From Candidatus Gastranaerophilales bacterium (lineage in GTDB: Bacteria; Cyanobacteriota; Vampirovibrionia; Gastranaerophilales; Gastranaerophilaceae): DNA of 16,756 nucleotides. This document shows, piece after piece, positions 6,309 through 12,631 of the stretch. The stretch lies in NCBI GenBank assembly GCA_021199975.1, contig JAJQHF010000228.1, positions 1 through 16,756 of the forward strand, written 5' to 3'. A program made the translations under genes and the position numbers. The stretch's first letter is position 1. Every line of letters starts with the position of its first letter. Below the pieces are notes generated by a model, which did not search any database, was not told the origin of the DNA, and was given only the letters and a program-made list of their open reading frames with translations.

Positions 6309-8198
6309 TTATAAATCTATTTCTTCAAGCTTAGACTTTAAATCTTTTATTGTTTGATTAAGAAGAGTAATTTCGGCATTTAAAGCATTAATCTTTTTAG
6401 GAATAGAACAAAGTAATTCTTTTTCTCTTAAACTTTTTAAATGAGCAGAACACAACTTTATTTGAGATTGTGCATCTTCTAATGTCATCTTAGCTGATAT
6501 TTGACTATATGAACTGCATTCCTTTTCCATACTTTCTATATCACTTTGTACTTTCGATTTTTCTTTATTAACTTTCTCCAACTCTGCTTTTAATTTATCT
6601 CTTGTTAAACACTTAATATAATCATCAACGATATCTTCTCTTTCAAGAGTTTGTATTTCTTCTTTTATCGGATTTTTAGCCGCATTATTTATCAAAACTT
6701 TCATCGTCCCTATGTTATGATGTTCTTCAATATATGTTAATGCTTCTTTTAAGCTTTTATACCTTTCAAATAAAGCTTGCTTTTCTTCTGAATAACTATC
6801 TTGCGCAAAGGAAATATCTTCTTGTGAAATTTCAGAAATCTGCGATTTTAAACTAACCTCTTTTTCCGTTAATAAATCTGATTCTTCTTTCTTTTTATCT
6901 AAAGCAGATTTTGTTTGCCTCAATGATAAATGTGCATTGTAAATATTTTCCGCCTCTGATTTTTGACGTTGTATTACCTCCGCAGCGGGAAATTCTTCAT
7001 TTAATTCATGAAGCTCTAATTCTAGCTGAACTTGTCTTTCTTCCTGCTGCGCAATTTGTTCGCCGTAAGCATAAAGTTCATCTTTAAGAGTTTTTATTTT
7101 TGCTTCTTTTTCTTCCGGTTCAAGGGGCTGTTGATTTTTTTTCACGGACTTAGGATTATTTAATTCATTAATAGAATCACTTGATTTCTTTCTTTTTATA
7201 CTCAAAGAAGAAATAACGTCTTTTATTGAATTAATCTGAGAGAGCAATTGTTCCCTCCTAATCATGGCAGCATACTCGGGATCCTTATTTAATTCCTCGA
7301 ATTTGTTTTGCAAATCTGCTATTTCTGCTTGGTTTGAGGAAATATTAGCTTCACATGATTTTATAGACTCAATAATACCTGCCTTACAACCCTGTATTCT
7401 GTAATTAATAGATTCTAAATAGTCTGAGGTTTCTTTTTTTTGAACAAATAATCTTTCAAGCATTTTTAACATGTTTGCAGCAGAAAGCCGTTGAGAAACA
7501 ACTTCTTGAGAAGAACCTAACAAATTTGAAAAGGCATATTCAAATTTCTCTTTCGGCATATTATTTCTTATTGAAGGAAACATTGTATAAAACTCGCCGA
7601 AAGAACTGCCCTTTTTTAAATCATGATTACAGCAATAACATGCTTCAACCAAATTTACATCAGAATTCTTATTCTCCATATTTTCATTTTGCGGTGAAAC
7701 ATGATCAACGGTTTGAAGCAAAGGACGCATATTTTTTTTCAATAATTCCAATGCTTCTTCTTTTTCAATCCCGTATACTTCTTCAAAAACAGCTTGCCCC
7801 TTTAAATATGGCTTTGCCGAAGAATTTTTCATAAAATTCTTAAAAAAATCTATCTCTTCTTTATTTTCAATTTTCTTTGCACTTGCAATTTCCTGCGAAC
7901 GCTTTGCATCTTCAAGCTTTTCCAAAACACTCTTGATTTCTCCGTCCAGGCGTCCGTATTTAGATGCCAGCATATATTTTGCCATTGAGTCAATTTGTTG
8001 TTCCGTATATACCTTACATCCGCAATAAGCGCAATGGTTAGTAGGATTTATTATAGAACTTATATCATACTTTTTCGCAGAAAAACTGACAATATCACTC
8101 GCCATATTTTGTTTGTTGTTAATATATTTCGGCGAAGTTTTATTAATATTCCAATTATTAAAAGAATTATATATATTTGTAATTGTTTGAATTTTCAC
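6309..8198 (-). CDS. HNH nuclease-like domain fused to a long coiled coil
   Basis: 629 residues from GTG at 8198 (MKIQTI...). An ATG 39 nt upstream has no ribosome site, while AGAGAG precedes the GTG at about 8 nt. Residues 37-41 read VSFSA. An HNH-type zinc module follows: C56-x2-C59 (CAYC), then D165-H166 in VDHVSP, N182 in NLVEAC, C187-x2-C190 and N191-H192, then KKGSS. This matches the DH...N...CxxCN..K layout of HNH endonucleases. Between the CxxC and the DH lies a helical insert of about 100 residues. From about residue 260 to the end the protein is almost pure charged heptad-type coiled coil, with short breaks around 350 and 420. No Walker A motif is seen, so it is not an SMC/Rad50 ATPase. 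There is no signal peptide or membrane segment. It stands between tuf and the kinase operon and may be DNA-binding or structural. Confidence 0.8.
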   Translation of the reverse strand: MKIQTITNIYNSFNNWNINKTSPKYINNKQNMASDIVSFSAKKYDISSIINPTNHCAYCGCKVYTEQQIDSMAKYMLASKYGRLDGEIKSVLEKLEDAKRSQEIASAKKIENKEEIDFFKNFMKNSSAKPYLKGQAVFEEVYGIEKEEALELLKKNMRPLLQTVDHVSPQNENMENKNSDVNLVEACYCCNHDLKKGSSFGEFYTMFPSIRNNMPKEKFEYAFSNLLGSSQEVVSQRLSAANMLKMLERLFVQKKETSDYLESINYRIQGCKAGIIESIKSCEANISSNQAEIADLQNKFEELNKDPEYAAMIRREQLLSQINSIKDVISSLSIKRKKSSDSINELNNPKSVKKNQQPLEPEEKEAKIKTLKDELYAYGEQIAQQEERQVQLELELHELNEEFPAAEVIQRQKSEAENIYNAHLSLRQTKSALDKKKEESDLLTEKEVSLKSQISEISQEDISFAQDSYSEEKQALFERYKSLKEALTYIEEHHNIGTMKVLINNAAKNPIKEEIQTLEREDIVDDYIKCLTRDKLKAELEKVNKEKSKVQSDIESMEKECSSYSQISAKMTLEDAQSQIKLCSAHLKSLREKELLCSIPKKINALNAEITLLNQTIKDLKSKLEEIDL

Positions 8199-8271
8199 AA
8201 GTATTCTCTCTATACAAAATAGATAAAATGTGAACATGTAACTTTTTGTCAGAATATTAAATTTTTTTTAC

Positions 8272-8305
8272 AAAAAAATAAGCCGGATAAGATATCCGGC
8301 TTATT
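8272..8305 (-). terminator. Intrinsic terminator of the tRNA-tuf operon
   Basis: AATAAGCCGGATA (8277-8289) and TATCCGGCTTATT (8293-8305) form a perfect 13-bp stem with loop AGA. On the minus strand the stem is followed by a T tract (8278-8272). It begins 17 bp after the tuf stop. Confidence 0.93.
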
Positions 8306-8321
8306 CAAAATTTATAAAGTG

Positions 8322-9530
8322 CTATTCAGTAATTTTATCAACTACACCAGCGCCGACTGTACGACCGCCTTCTCTGATAGCAAATCTCATACCTTGTTCA
8401 ATAGCAACAGGAGCGATTAATTCAACATCCATAACTACGTTATCACCGGGCATTACCATTTCACCTTCAAATTTAATTGAACCTGTAACGTCCGTTGTTC
8501 TGATGTAGAACTGAGGTCTGTAACCAGGGAAGAAAGGAGTATGACGTCCGCCTTCATCTTTTGTTAAAACGTAAACGTTAGCTGTGAACTTAGTATGCGG
8601 ATGGATTGAACCGGGAGCTGCCAAAACTTGACCTCTCTGAACATCACTCTTATCAATACCTCTTAATAAAGCACCGATATTATCACCTGCTATACCTTCA
8701 TCAAGAAGTTTTCTGAACATTTCAACACCTGTAACGGTTGTTTTCTTTGTATCGCCTAAACCAACGATTTCAACTTCCTGACCAACTTTTACTTTTCCTC
8801 TTTCAACTCTTCCCGTAGCAACTGTACCACGACCCGTGATAGAGAAAATATCTTCAATCGGCATTAAGAACGGTTGATCAACATCACGCTGCGGAGTAGG
8901 AATCCAGCTGTCAACAGCATCCATAAGTTCCCAAACTTTATCAACCCATTTATCTTGACCTCTTGCAACAGTCGGATTAGCTTGAACTGCTTCTAACGCT
9001 TTCAAAGCTGAACCTCTGATGAAAGGAGTATTGTCGCCGTCAAATTCGTATTTTGATAATAATTCTCTTGCTTCCATTTCAACTAATTCAAGCAATTCAT
9101 CATCTTCAACCATATCGCATTTGTTAAGGAATACGACTAACTTAGGAACACCAACCTGTCTTGCAAGTAAGATGTGTTCTCTTGTCTGAGGCATTGCACC
9201 GTCAGTAGCCGCAATAACTAATATAGCACCGTCCATTTGAGCAGCACCAGTAATCATATTTTTTACATAGTCAGCGTGCCCGGGGCAGTCAACGTGTGCA
9301 TAGTGTCTTGCATCTGTTTCATATTCTACGTGAGCTGTAGAAATAGTAATACCTCTAGCTTTTTCTTCCGGAGCTGCGTCGATTTCATCAAACTTTTTTG
9401 CTTGAGCTTTACCAACAGCTGCCATACAAGATGTAATTGCTGCAGTTAATGTTGTCTTACCGTGGTCTACGTGACCGACAGTACCAATATTAACGTGCGG
9501 TTTGTTTCTTTCAAACTTTTCTCGTGCCAT
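8322..9530 (-). CDS. tuf: Translation elongation factor Tu
   Basis: 402 residues. EF-Tu is the GTPase that delivers aminoacyl-tRNA to the ribosomal A site. Visible GTP motifs are GHVDHGKT at 19-26, DCPGH at 80-84 and NKCD at 135-138. Domains 2 and 3 are complete (GRGTVATGRVERG; HTPFFPGYRPQFY; REGGRTVGAG near the C-terminus). Length and motifs are normal, with no sign of decay. The ATG at 9530 is preceded by AAAAGGAG at about 9 nt. It is the last gene of a tRNA operon, 69 bp after tRNA-Thr(GGT), and no separate promoter was found in that gap. Neither rpsL-rpsG-fusA nor secE-nusG is adjacent. Whether a second tuf copy exists cannot be seen here. Confidence 0.99.
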   Translation of the reverse strand: MAREKFERNKPHVNIGTVGHVDHGKTTLTAAITSCMAAVGKAQAKKFDEIDAAPEEKARGITISTAHVEYETDARHYAHVDCPGHADYVKNMITGAAQMDGAILVIAATDGAMPQTREHILLARQVGVPKLVVFLNKCDMVEDDELLELVEMEARELLSKYEFDGDNTPFIRGSALKALEAVQANPTVARGQDKWVDKVWELMDAVDSWIPTPQRDVDQPFLMPIEDIFSITGRGTVATGRVERGKVKVGQEVEIVGLGDTKKTTVTGVEMFRKLLDEGIAGDNIGALLRGIDKSDVQRGQVLAAPGSIHPHTKFTANVYVLTKDEGGRHTPFFPGYRPQFYIRTTDVTGSIKFEGEMVMPGDNVVMDVELIAPVAIEQGMRFAIREGGRTVGAGVVDKITE

Positions 9531-9599
9531 GAGTTTAAACTCCTTTTTTCTGTAATATTTTGTACTTATACTATATTGTTTTGATTATTTAACTTTATA

Positions 9600-9671
9600 A
9601 GCCCTTGATGGGACTTGAACCCATGACCTTTCCCTTACCAAGGGAATGCGCTGCCTCTGCGCCACAAGGGC
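9600..9671 (-). tRNA. tRNA-Thr(GGT)
   Basis: 72 nt. Acceptor GCCCTTG pairs with CAAGGGC. The D arm is GCGC/GCGC, the anticodon stem TTCCC/GGGAA has loop TTGGTAA, and the T arm is ATGGG/CCCAT with TTCAAGT. The discriminator is T. CCA is not encoded. It is the last tRNA before tuf. Confidence 0.96.
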
Positions 9672-9759
9672 ATGTGTTTTTTGGGCTTCTTTCTTGCAGC
9701 GCCTTCCAAAATGCTGCCTCTCTCAAAACTTGCCACCGGCAGCTTTTATTCGGCAGAGT

Positions 9760-9776
9760 CTCTGCACTACAAGGGC
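9760..9776 (-). other. Partial copy of the tRNA-Thr 5' end (tRNA remnant)
   Basis: The minus-strand sequence GCCCTTGTAGTGCAGAG matches the first 17 nt of tRNA-Thr(GGT), GCCCTTGTGGCGCAGAG, at 15 positions and then diverges. The surrounding spacer (9672-9832) is GC-richer than typical intergenic DNA here and contains other short hairpins, for example GCAGAG-A-CTCTGC. It cannot fold as a tRNA, and no T arm is present. Confidence 0.55.
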
Positions 9777-9832
9777 AAAATACCCCTTTCAAGCATATAT
9801 TAATATCCTTGAAACTCCAAAAAATTATAAAA

Positions 9833-9915
9833 TGGGCAGAGGTGGATTCGAACCACCGTAGACTCTCGTCAACAGATTTACAGTCTGTCGCCTTTAGCCA
9901 CTCGGCCATCTACCC
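9833..9915 (-). tRNA. tRNA-Tyr(GTA)
   Basis: 83 nt with the long variable arm typical of bacterial tRNA-Tyr. Acceptor GGGTAGA pairs with TCTGCCC (one G-T). The anticodon stem CAGA/TCTG flanks a loop with CTGTAAA. The T arm is GGTGG/CCACC with TTCGAAT. The discriminator is A. CCA is not encoded. Confidence 0.97.
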
Positions 9916-9936
9916 AAATTACAACTTTGAAACCTC

Positions 9937-9970
9937 TTAATTTATCAGATAAATATTCCTGATAAATTAA
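9937..9970. other. Perfect 12-bp hairpin between two tRNAs
   Basis: TTAATTTATCAG (9937-9948) pairs with CTGATAAATTAA (9959-9970) around a 10-nt loop. It lies in the primary transcript between tRNA-Thr(TGT) and tRNA-Tyr with no T-tract, so a role in precursor processing is more likely than termination. Confidence 0.5.
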
Positions 9971-10002
9971 CTATTTGATTTTTAATGTACAAACGCATAA
10001 AC

Positions 10003-10074
10003 AGCCGGTGATAGGAATCGAACCTACAACCTACGGTTTACAAAACCGTTGCTCTACCGTTGAGCTACACCGGC
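10003..10074 (-). tRNA. tRNA-Thr(TGT)
   Basis: 72 nt. Acceptor GCCGGTG pairs with CACCGGC. The D arm is GCTC/GAGC, the anticodon stem ACGGT/ACCGT has loop TTTGTAA, and the T arm is GTAGG/CCTAT with TTCGATT. The discriminator is T. CCA is not encoded. It is the first gene of the operon. Confidence 0.96.
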
Positions 10075-10093
10075 ACATTTCTATGCCTCTTGT

Positions 10094-10122
10094 ATAATAT
10101 AAGGGACATAATCTATTGTCAA
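10094..10122 (-). promoter_or_regulatory. Strong promoter of the tRNA-tuf operon
   Basis: On the minus strand, consensus TTGACA (10122-10117) and TATTAT (10099-10094) are 17 nt apart, about 20 nt before the first tRNA. A second TTGACA lies at 10136-10131 and could add upstream contacts. Confidence 0.88.
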
Positions 10123-10179
10123 GAAAAATTTGTCAACAAGAAAATTTTTATCTGCACTTTTAACATTATTCACGTACTA

Positions 10180-10208
10180 TTTACCAATTTGAAAAATTGA
10201 GTTATTAT
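10180..10208 (+). promoter_or_regulatory. Candidate promoter of trxA
   Basis: TTTACC (10180-10185) and TATTAT (10203-10208) with a 17-nt spacer lie about 26 nt upstream of the trxA ATG. It is divergent from the tRNA promoter. Confidence 0.6.
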
Positions 10209-10234
10209 ATACAACAAGGTAAGAGGGATTTGAT

Positions 10235-10558
10235 ATGTCTGATGTTTTAGAAATTTCCGATAAGTCTTTTGAAAATGAAGTTTTAAATGAAAAAAAATTG
10301 ACTATTGTCGATTTTTGGGCTGAATGGTGCGGACCATGCAGAAAACTTTCTCCCGTAATAGATGAATTATCAAAAGAATTTGATGGTAAAGCAAAATTTG
10401 TAAAAATAAAAGCTGATGAAAATATGGAAACAGCTCAAAAGTATTCTATAAGCGGTGTTCCGTGTCTTTTGATATTCAAAAACGGTGAACCTGTCGAAAG
10501 AATTGTCAATATTGTGCCGAAAAGTATAATAATTAACAACATTAATAAGCATTTATAA
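10235..10558 (+). CDS. trxA: Thioredoxin
   Basis: 107 residues, the usual length for a bacterial thioredoxin. This is a cytoplasmic disulfide reductase normally recharged by thioredoxin reductase. The active site is W31-C32-G-P-C35 in FWAEWCGPCRKLSP. The cis-proline is P76 in SGVPCLLIF. One unusual feature is a third cysteine, C77, directly after the cis-proline, where threonine is usual. The late motif reads VNIVPKS rather than the common VGAVPKS. Start choice: AGAGGG lies about 7 nt before the ATG. The next gene follows after 7 bp with its ribosome site overlapping the trxA stop, so the two are co-transcribed. Catalytic identity is secure. Confidence 0.96.
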   Translation: MSDVLEISDKSFENEVLNEKKLTIVDFWAEWCGPCRKLSPVIDELSKEFDGKAKFVKIKADENMETAQKYSISGVPCLLIFKNGEPVERIVNIVPKSIIINNINKHL

Positions 10559-10565
10559 GGAATTT

Positions 10566-11018
10566 ATGCACGAATCTAACAATGATTTTTTTAGTTATAA
10601 CGGAACTATAAGCAGAAAAAATTACTTAATTAATATGCTTATACTTATAGCTTTATATGTCGGTTGTTCATTTATAAGGTTTGAAAATTTTGAACCTTTT
10701 ATTCCTGTTAAATTTCTTTTTTCCGTATTATTGTTTATGGTCGGTCTTTTTAAGTTTGTGATTTTAATGTCCGCATTATCGGTTATATACAGAAGAATTG
10801 CCGATTTTTCCCGCAGTAAATCCTACAATTTTATTATAAATATGAAAAGGATTTTTGTTTTTATTTTTATATTTCCTGTTCTTTATCTTTTTTGTTTAAG
10901 ATATTTTTTCGATATAATTCCTTTTATTATTAATATCCTTGATACTTTTGTTATATCTGTTCTTATTCCTTTAGCTTTTATCGCATCAATAATTTTCTGT
11001 TTTATAAAAGGAAAATAA
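10566..11018 (+). CDS. Four-helix membrane protein, DUF805-like
   Basis: 150 residues, mostly hydrophobic. Membrane segments lie at about 20-37, 48-75, 95-112 and 117-147. The N-terminus reads FFSYNGTISRKNYLIN, which resembles the F.f.GRisR..y opening of DUF805 inner-membrane proteins. YRRIADFSRSKSYN (75-88) resembles their RRLhD.g.S loop. The family match is by motif only and is weak. It follows trxA with a 7-bp gap and AAGGA at the stop codon, so it belongs to the same transcript. The next gene encodes a protein with the same two landmarks, suggesting an old duplication. No enzymatic residues were seen. Confidence 0.7.
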   Translation: MHESNNDFFSYNGTISRKNYLINMLILIALYVGCSFIRFENFEPFIPVKFLFSVLLFMVGLFKFVILMSALSVIYRRIADFSRSKSYNFIINMKRIFVFIFIFPVLYLFCLRYFFDIIPFIINILDTFVISVLIPLAFIASIIFCFIKGK

Positions 11019-11035
11019 AATTTTATTTAATCCTG

Positions 11036-11064
11036 TTGATAATACTAAATTAATAATCTATACT
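11036..11064 (+). promoter_or_regulatory. Candidate promoter of the second membrane gene and radical SAM gene
   Basis: TTGATA (11036-11041) and TATACT (11059-11064) have a 17-nt spacer and five of six consensus bases each. They lie 28 nt before the ATG at 11093. Confidence 0.6.
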
Positions 11065-11092
11065 TATTATAACAATATGGAGGAGGTTCTTT

Positions 11093-11581
11093 ATGAGTGA
11101 TGACAGATTGTTTGCTTCTAATAACGCAATTGGCAGAAAATGGTACTATATAAATTTGGTAATACTTGCTGTTATTGCATTTTTAACACATTATATATTT
11201 ACTTATTATGTTATCCCGAATGTACTTACCGAAACTTACGTTATAATTTCAAAAATTACGCTGTATACAGCTTTTGTACTATATACAATAACGTTTCTTT
11301 CTCTGGTAGAAAGACGACTGTTTGATGTTTGCGGAAGAAGAGATACTTCTAGATATAAAACTATTTCAACAATAATATGGTTTGCTGTTATAATTCAATT
11401 ATTTTCGCTGTTTTGCGATTGGAAAAATCCTGCGTTACCGATTTCTAATGAGCTTATATCTCTTGCCGCAATTTTTATGGATTTGGTTTTTCTTTGTATT
11501 GTATTCTTTGTAGGGCTTTTTAAAGGACAAATATCAAATCTTTCATACGATGAGTACAGAAGAAAAATAAAATATCAATAA
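11093..11581 (+). CDS. Second DUF805-like membrane protein
   Basis: 162 residues with membrane segments at about 20-40, 50-71, 92-108 and 121-142. It shares layout with its upstream neighbour: LFASNNAIGRKWYYINLVIL matches the SYNGTISRKNYLINMLIL opening, and ERRLFDVCGRRDTSRYKTI matches the YRRIADFSRSKSYN loop. Sequence identity otherwise looks low, so this is an old duplication or a shared family. A strong ribosome site (GGAGGAGG) precedes the ATG, and a good promoter lies just upstream. The radical SAM gene starts 5 bp after its stop, which argues for co-transcription. No function is recognised. Confidence 0.7.
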   Translation: MSDDRLFASNNAIGRKWYYINLVILAVIAFLTHYIFTYYVIPNVLTETYVIISKITLYTAFVLYTITFLSLVERRLFDVCGRRDTSRYKTISTIIWFAVIIQLFSLFCDWKNPALPISNELISLAAIFMDLVFLCIVFFVGLFKGQISNLSYDEYRRKIKYQ

Positions 11582-11586
11582 GAATA

Positions 11587-12579
11587 ATGGATTTATTAGG
11601 CTTTTTATACAGAAAATTTAATCATCTGCCGTCTTCCGTGCGTATTGAGGCATGCAGTTATTGCCAATTGAACTGTCCTGATTGCTACATGCGAAAAAAT
11701 GATACAAAATGTATAATCGGAAGCGGTTATTTAAAATTTGAAGATTACAAAAAATTTATCGAAAAAAATTTTTATATTAAAAATGCAGAGCTTTCATTAA
11801 GCGGTGAGATATTTTTAAACCCCGAACTATCCGATATAATTAAGTATTCCTATAGAAAAGGAGTATCTTTAACCGCCTTTAACGGTGTAAATTTTAATAA
11901 GGTTTCCGATGAAATGCTTGATACTCTTGTTAAATATAAATTTAAAGGTTTGACAATTTCCATAGACGGCTGTTCAAATGAAACCTATTCAATATACAGG
12001 AGAAACGGGAATTTTGATACGGTAATCGGTAATATAAAGAAGTTAAACAGTATAAAAAGCAAATATAAAAGCATATATCCGTTATTACAGTGGCAATTTA
12101 TAATATTTGAGCATAATAAATCCGAAATAAGCAAAGCCGTTAATATGGCAAGAATTATAGGAATGGATAATATATATTTTAAATTTCCGTGGAGCGAAAA
12201 AGACTTACCTAAAAATTTTGACAATCAAAAACTTTTAGTCATAAATGAAAGAAAAGGAATTTTTAATAACGGAAACGAGCTAATAAAAGAAATCAGAAAT
12301 TATACTGACTTATGCCGACAGCCTTGGACTCAGCCTCAAATTAACTGGAACGGAAAACTTTTAGGCTGCTGTTGTTCTACTCATAATGATTTAGATATAA
12401 ATGTTTTTGATACAACATTAAAAAAAGCCTTAAACTCAGAAAAAATGCAAATTATGAGAAAAATGCTTGAAGGCAAAATTACACCTGATGAATCGATTGC
12501 GTGTTCAAATTGTAATTTTTACGAAAATATGAAAAAAAACAACAGTTATATACAAAGTAAACATCTGATTTTTAATTAA
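11587..12579 (+). CDS. Radical SAM protein with SPASM-type C-terminus
   Basis: 330 residues. The iron-sulfur/SAM signature is C26-x3-C30-x2-C33 (CQLNCPDCY). LSGEIFLNPEL (71-81) is the GE-type motif that contacts SAM, and TISIDGCSNETY (123-134) is the usual strand after it. The C-terminal half has a SPASM-like region: C243 in LCRQPW, QINWNGKLLGCCC (C261-C263), then CSNC at 306-309. These would bind one or two auxiliary clusters. SPASM enzymes modify peptides or proteins, mature sulfatases, or act on sugars and lipids. No precursor peptide or sulfatase is adjacent, so the substrate is unknown. It follows the membrane gene by 5 bp with only a weak ribosome site (AAGAATA), suggesting translational coupling. 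Confidence 0.88.
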   Translation: MDLLGFLYRKFNHLPSSVRIEACSYCQLNCPDCYMRKNDTKCIIGSGYLKFEDYKKFIEKNFYIKNAELSLSGEIFLNPELSDIIKYSYRKGVSLTAFNGVNFNKVSDEMLDTLVKYKFKGLTISIDGCSNETYSIYRRNGNFDTVIGNIKKLNSIKSKYKSIYPLLQWQFIIFEHNKSEISKAVNMARIIGMDNIYFKFPWSEKDLPKNFDNQKLLVINERKGIFNNGNELIKEIRNYTDLCRQPWTQPQINWNGKLLGCCCSTHNDLDINVFDTTLKKALNSEKMQIMRKMLEGKITPDESIACSNCNFYENMKKNNSYIQSKHLIFN

Positions 12580-12589
12580 AAGCAAATTA

Positions 12590-12598
12590 TGTTATAAT
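12590..12598 (+). promoter_or_regulatory. Extended -10 promoter of the citrate/2-oxoglutarate operon
   Basis: TGTTATAAT, an extended -10 with perfect TATAAT at 12593-12598, lies 33 nt before the ATG at 12632. The -35 region is weak (TTTTAA at 17 nt). Confidence 0.6.
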
Positions 12599-12631
12599 CT
12601 GCATAAAATTCATTATAAAAAGGAATTAATA

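Noticed and set aside
8199..8237. ATG start 39 nt upstream for the HNH coiled-coil protein
   Set aside because: No ribosome binding site precedes it. GTG at 8198 has AGAGAG upstream and gives a plausible MKIQTI start.
9595..9940. Long open frames on both strands, one beginning MAEWLKATDCKSV
   Set aside because: They run across tRNA-Tyr and tRNA-Thr(GGT). The peptide is the familiar false translation of a tRNA-Tyr gene.
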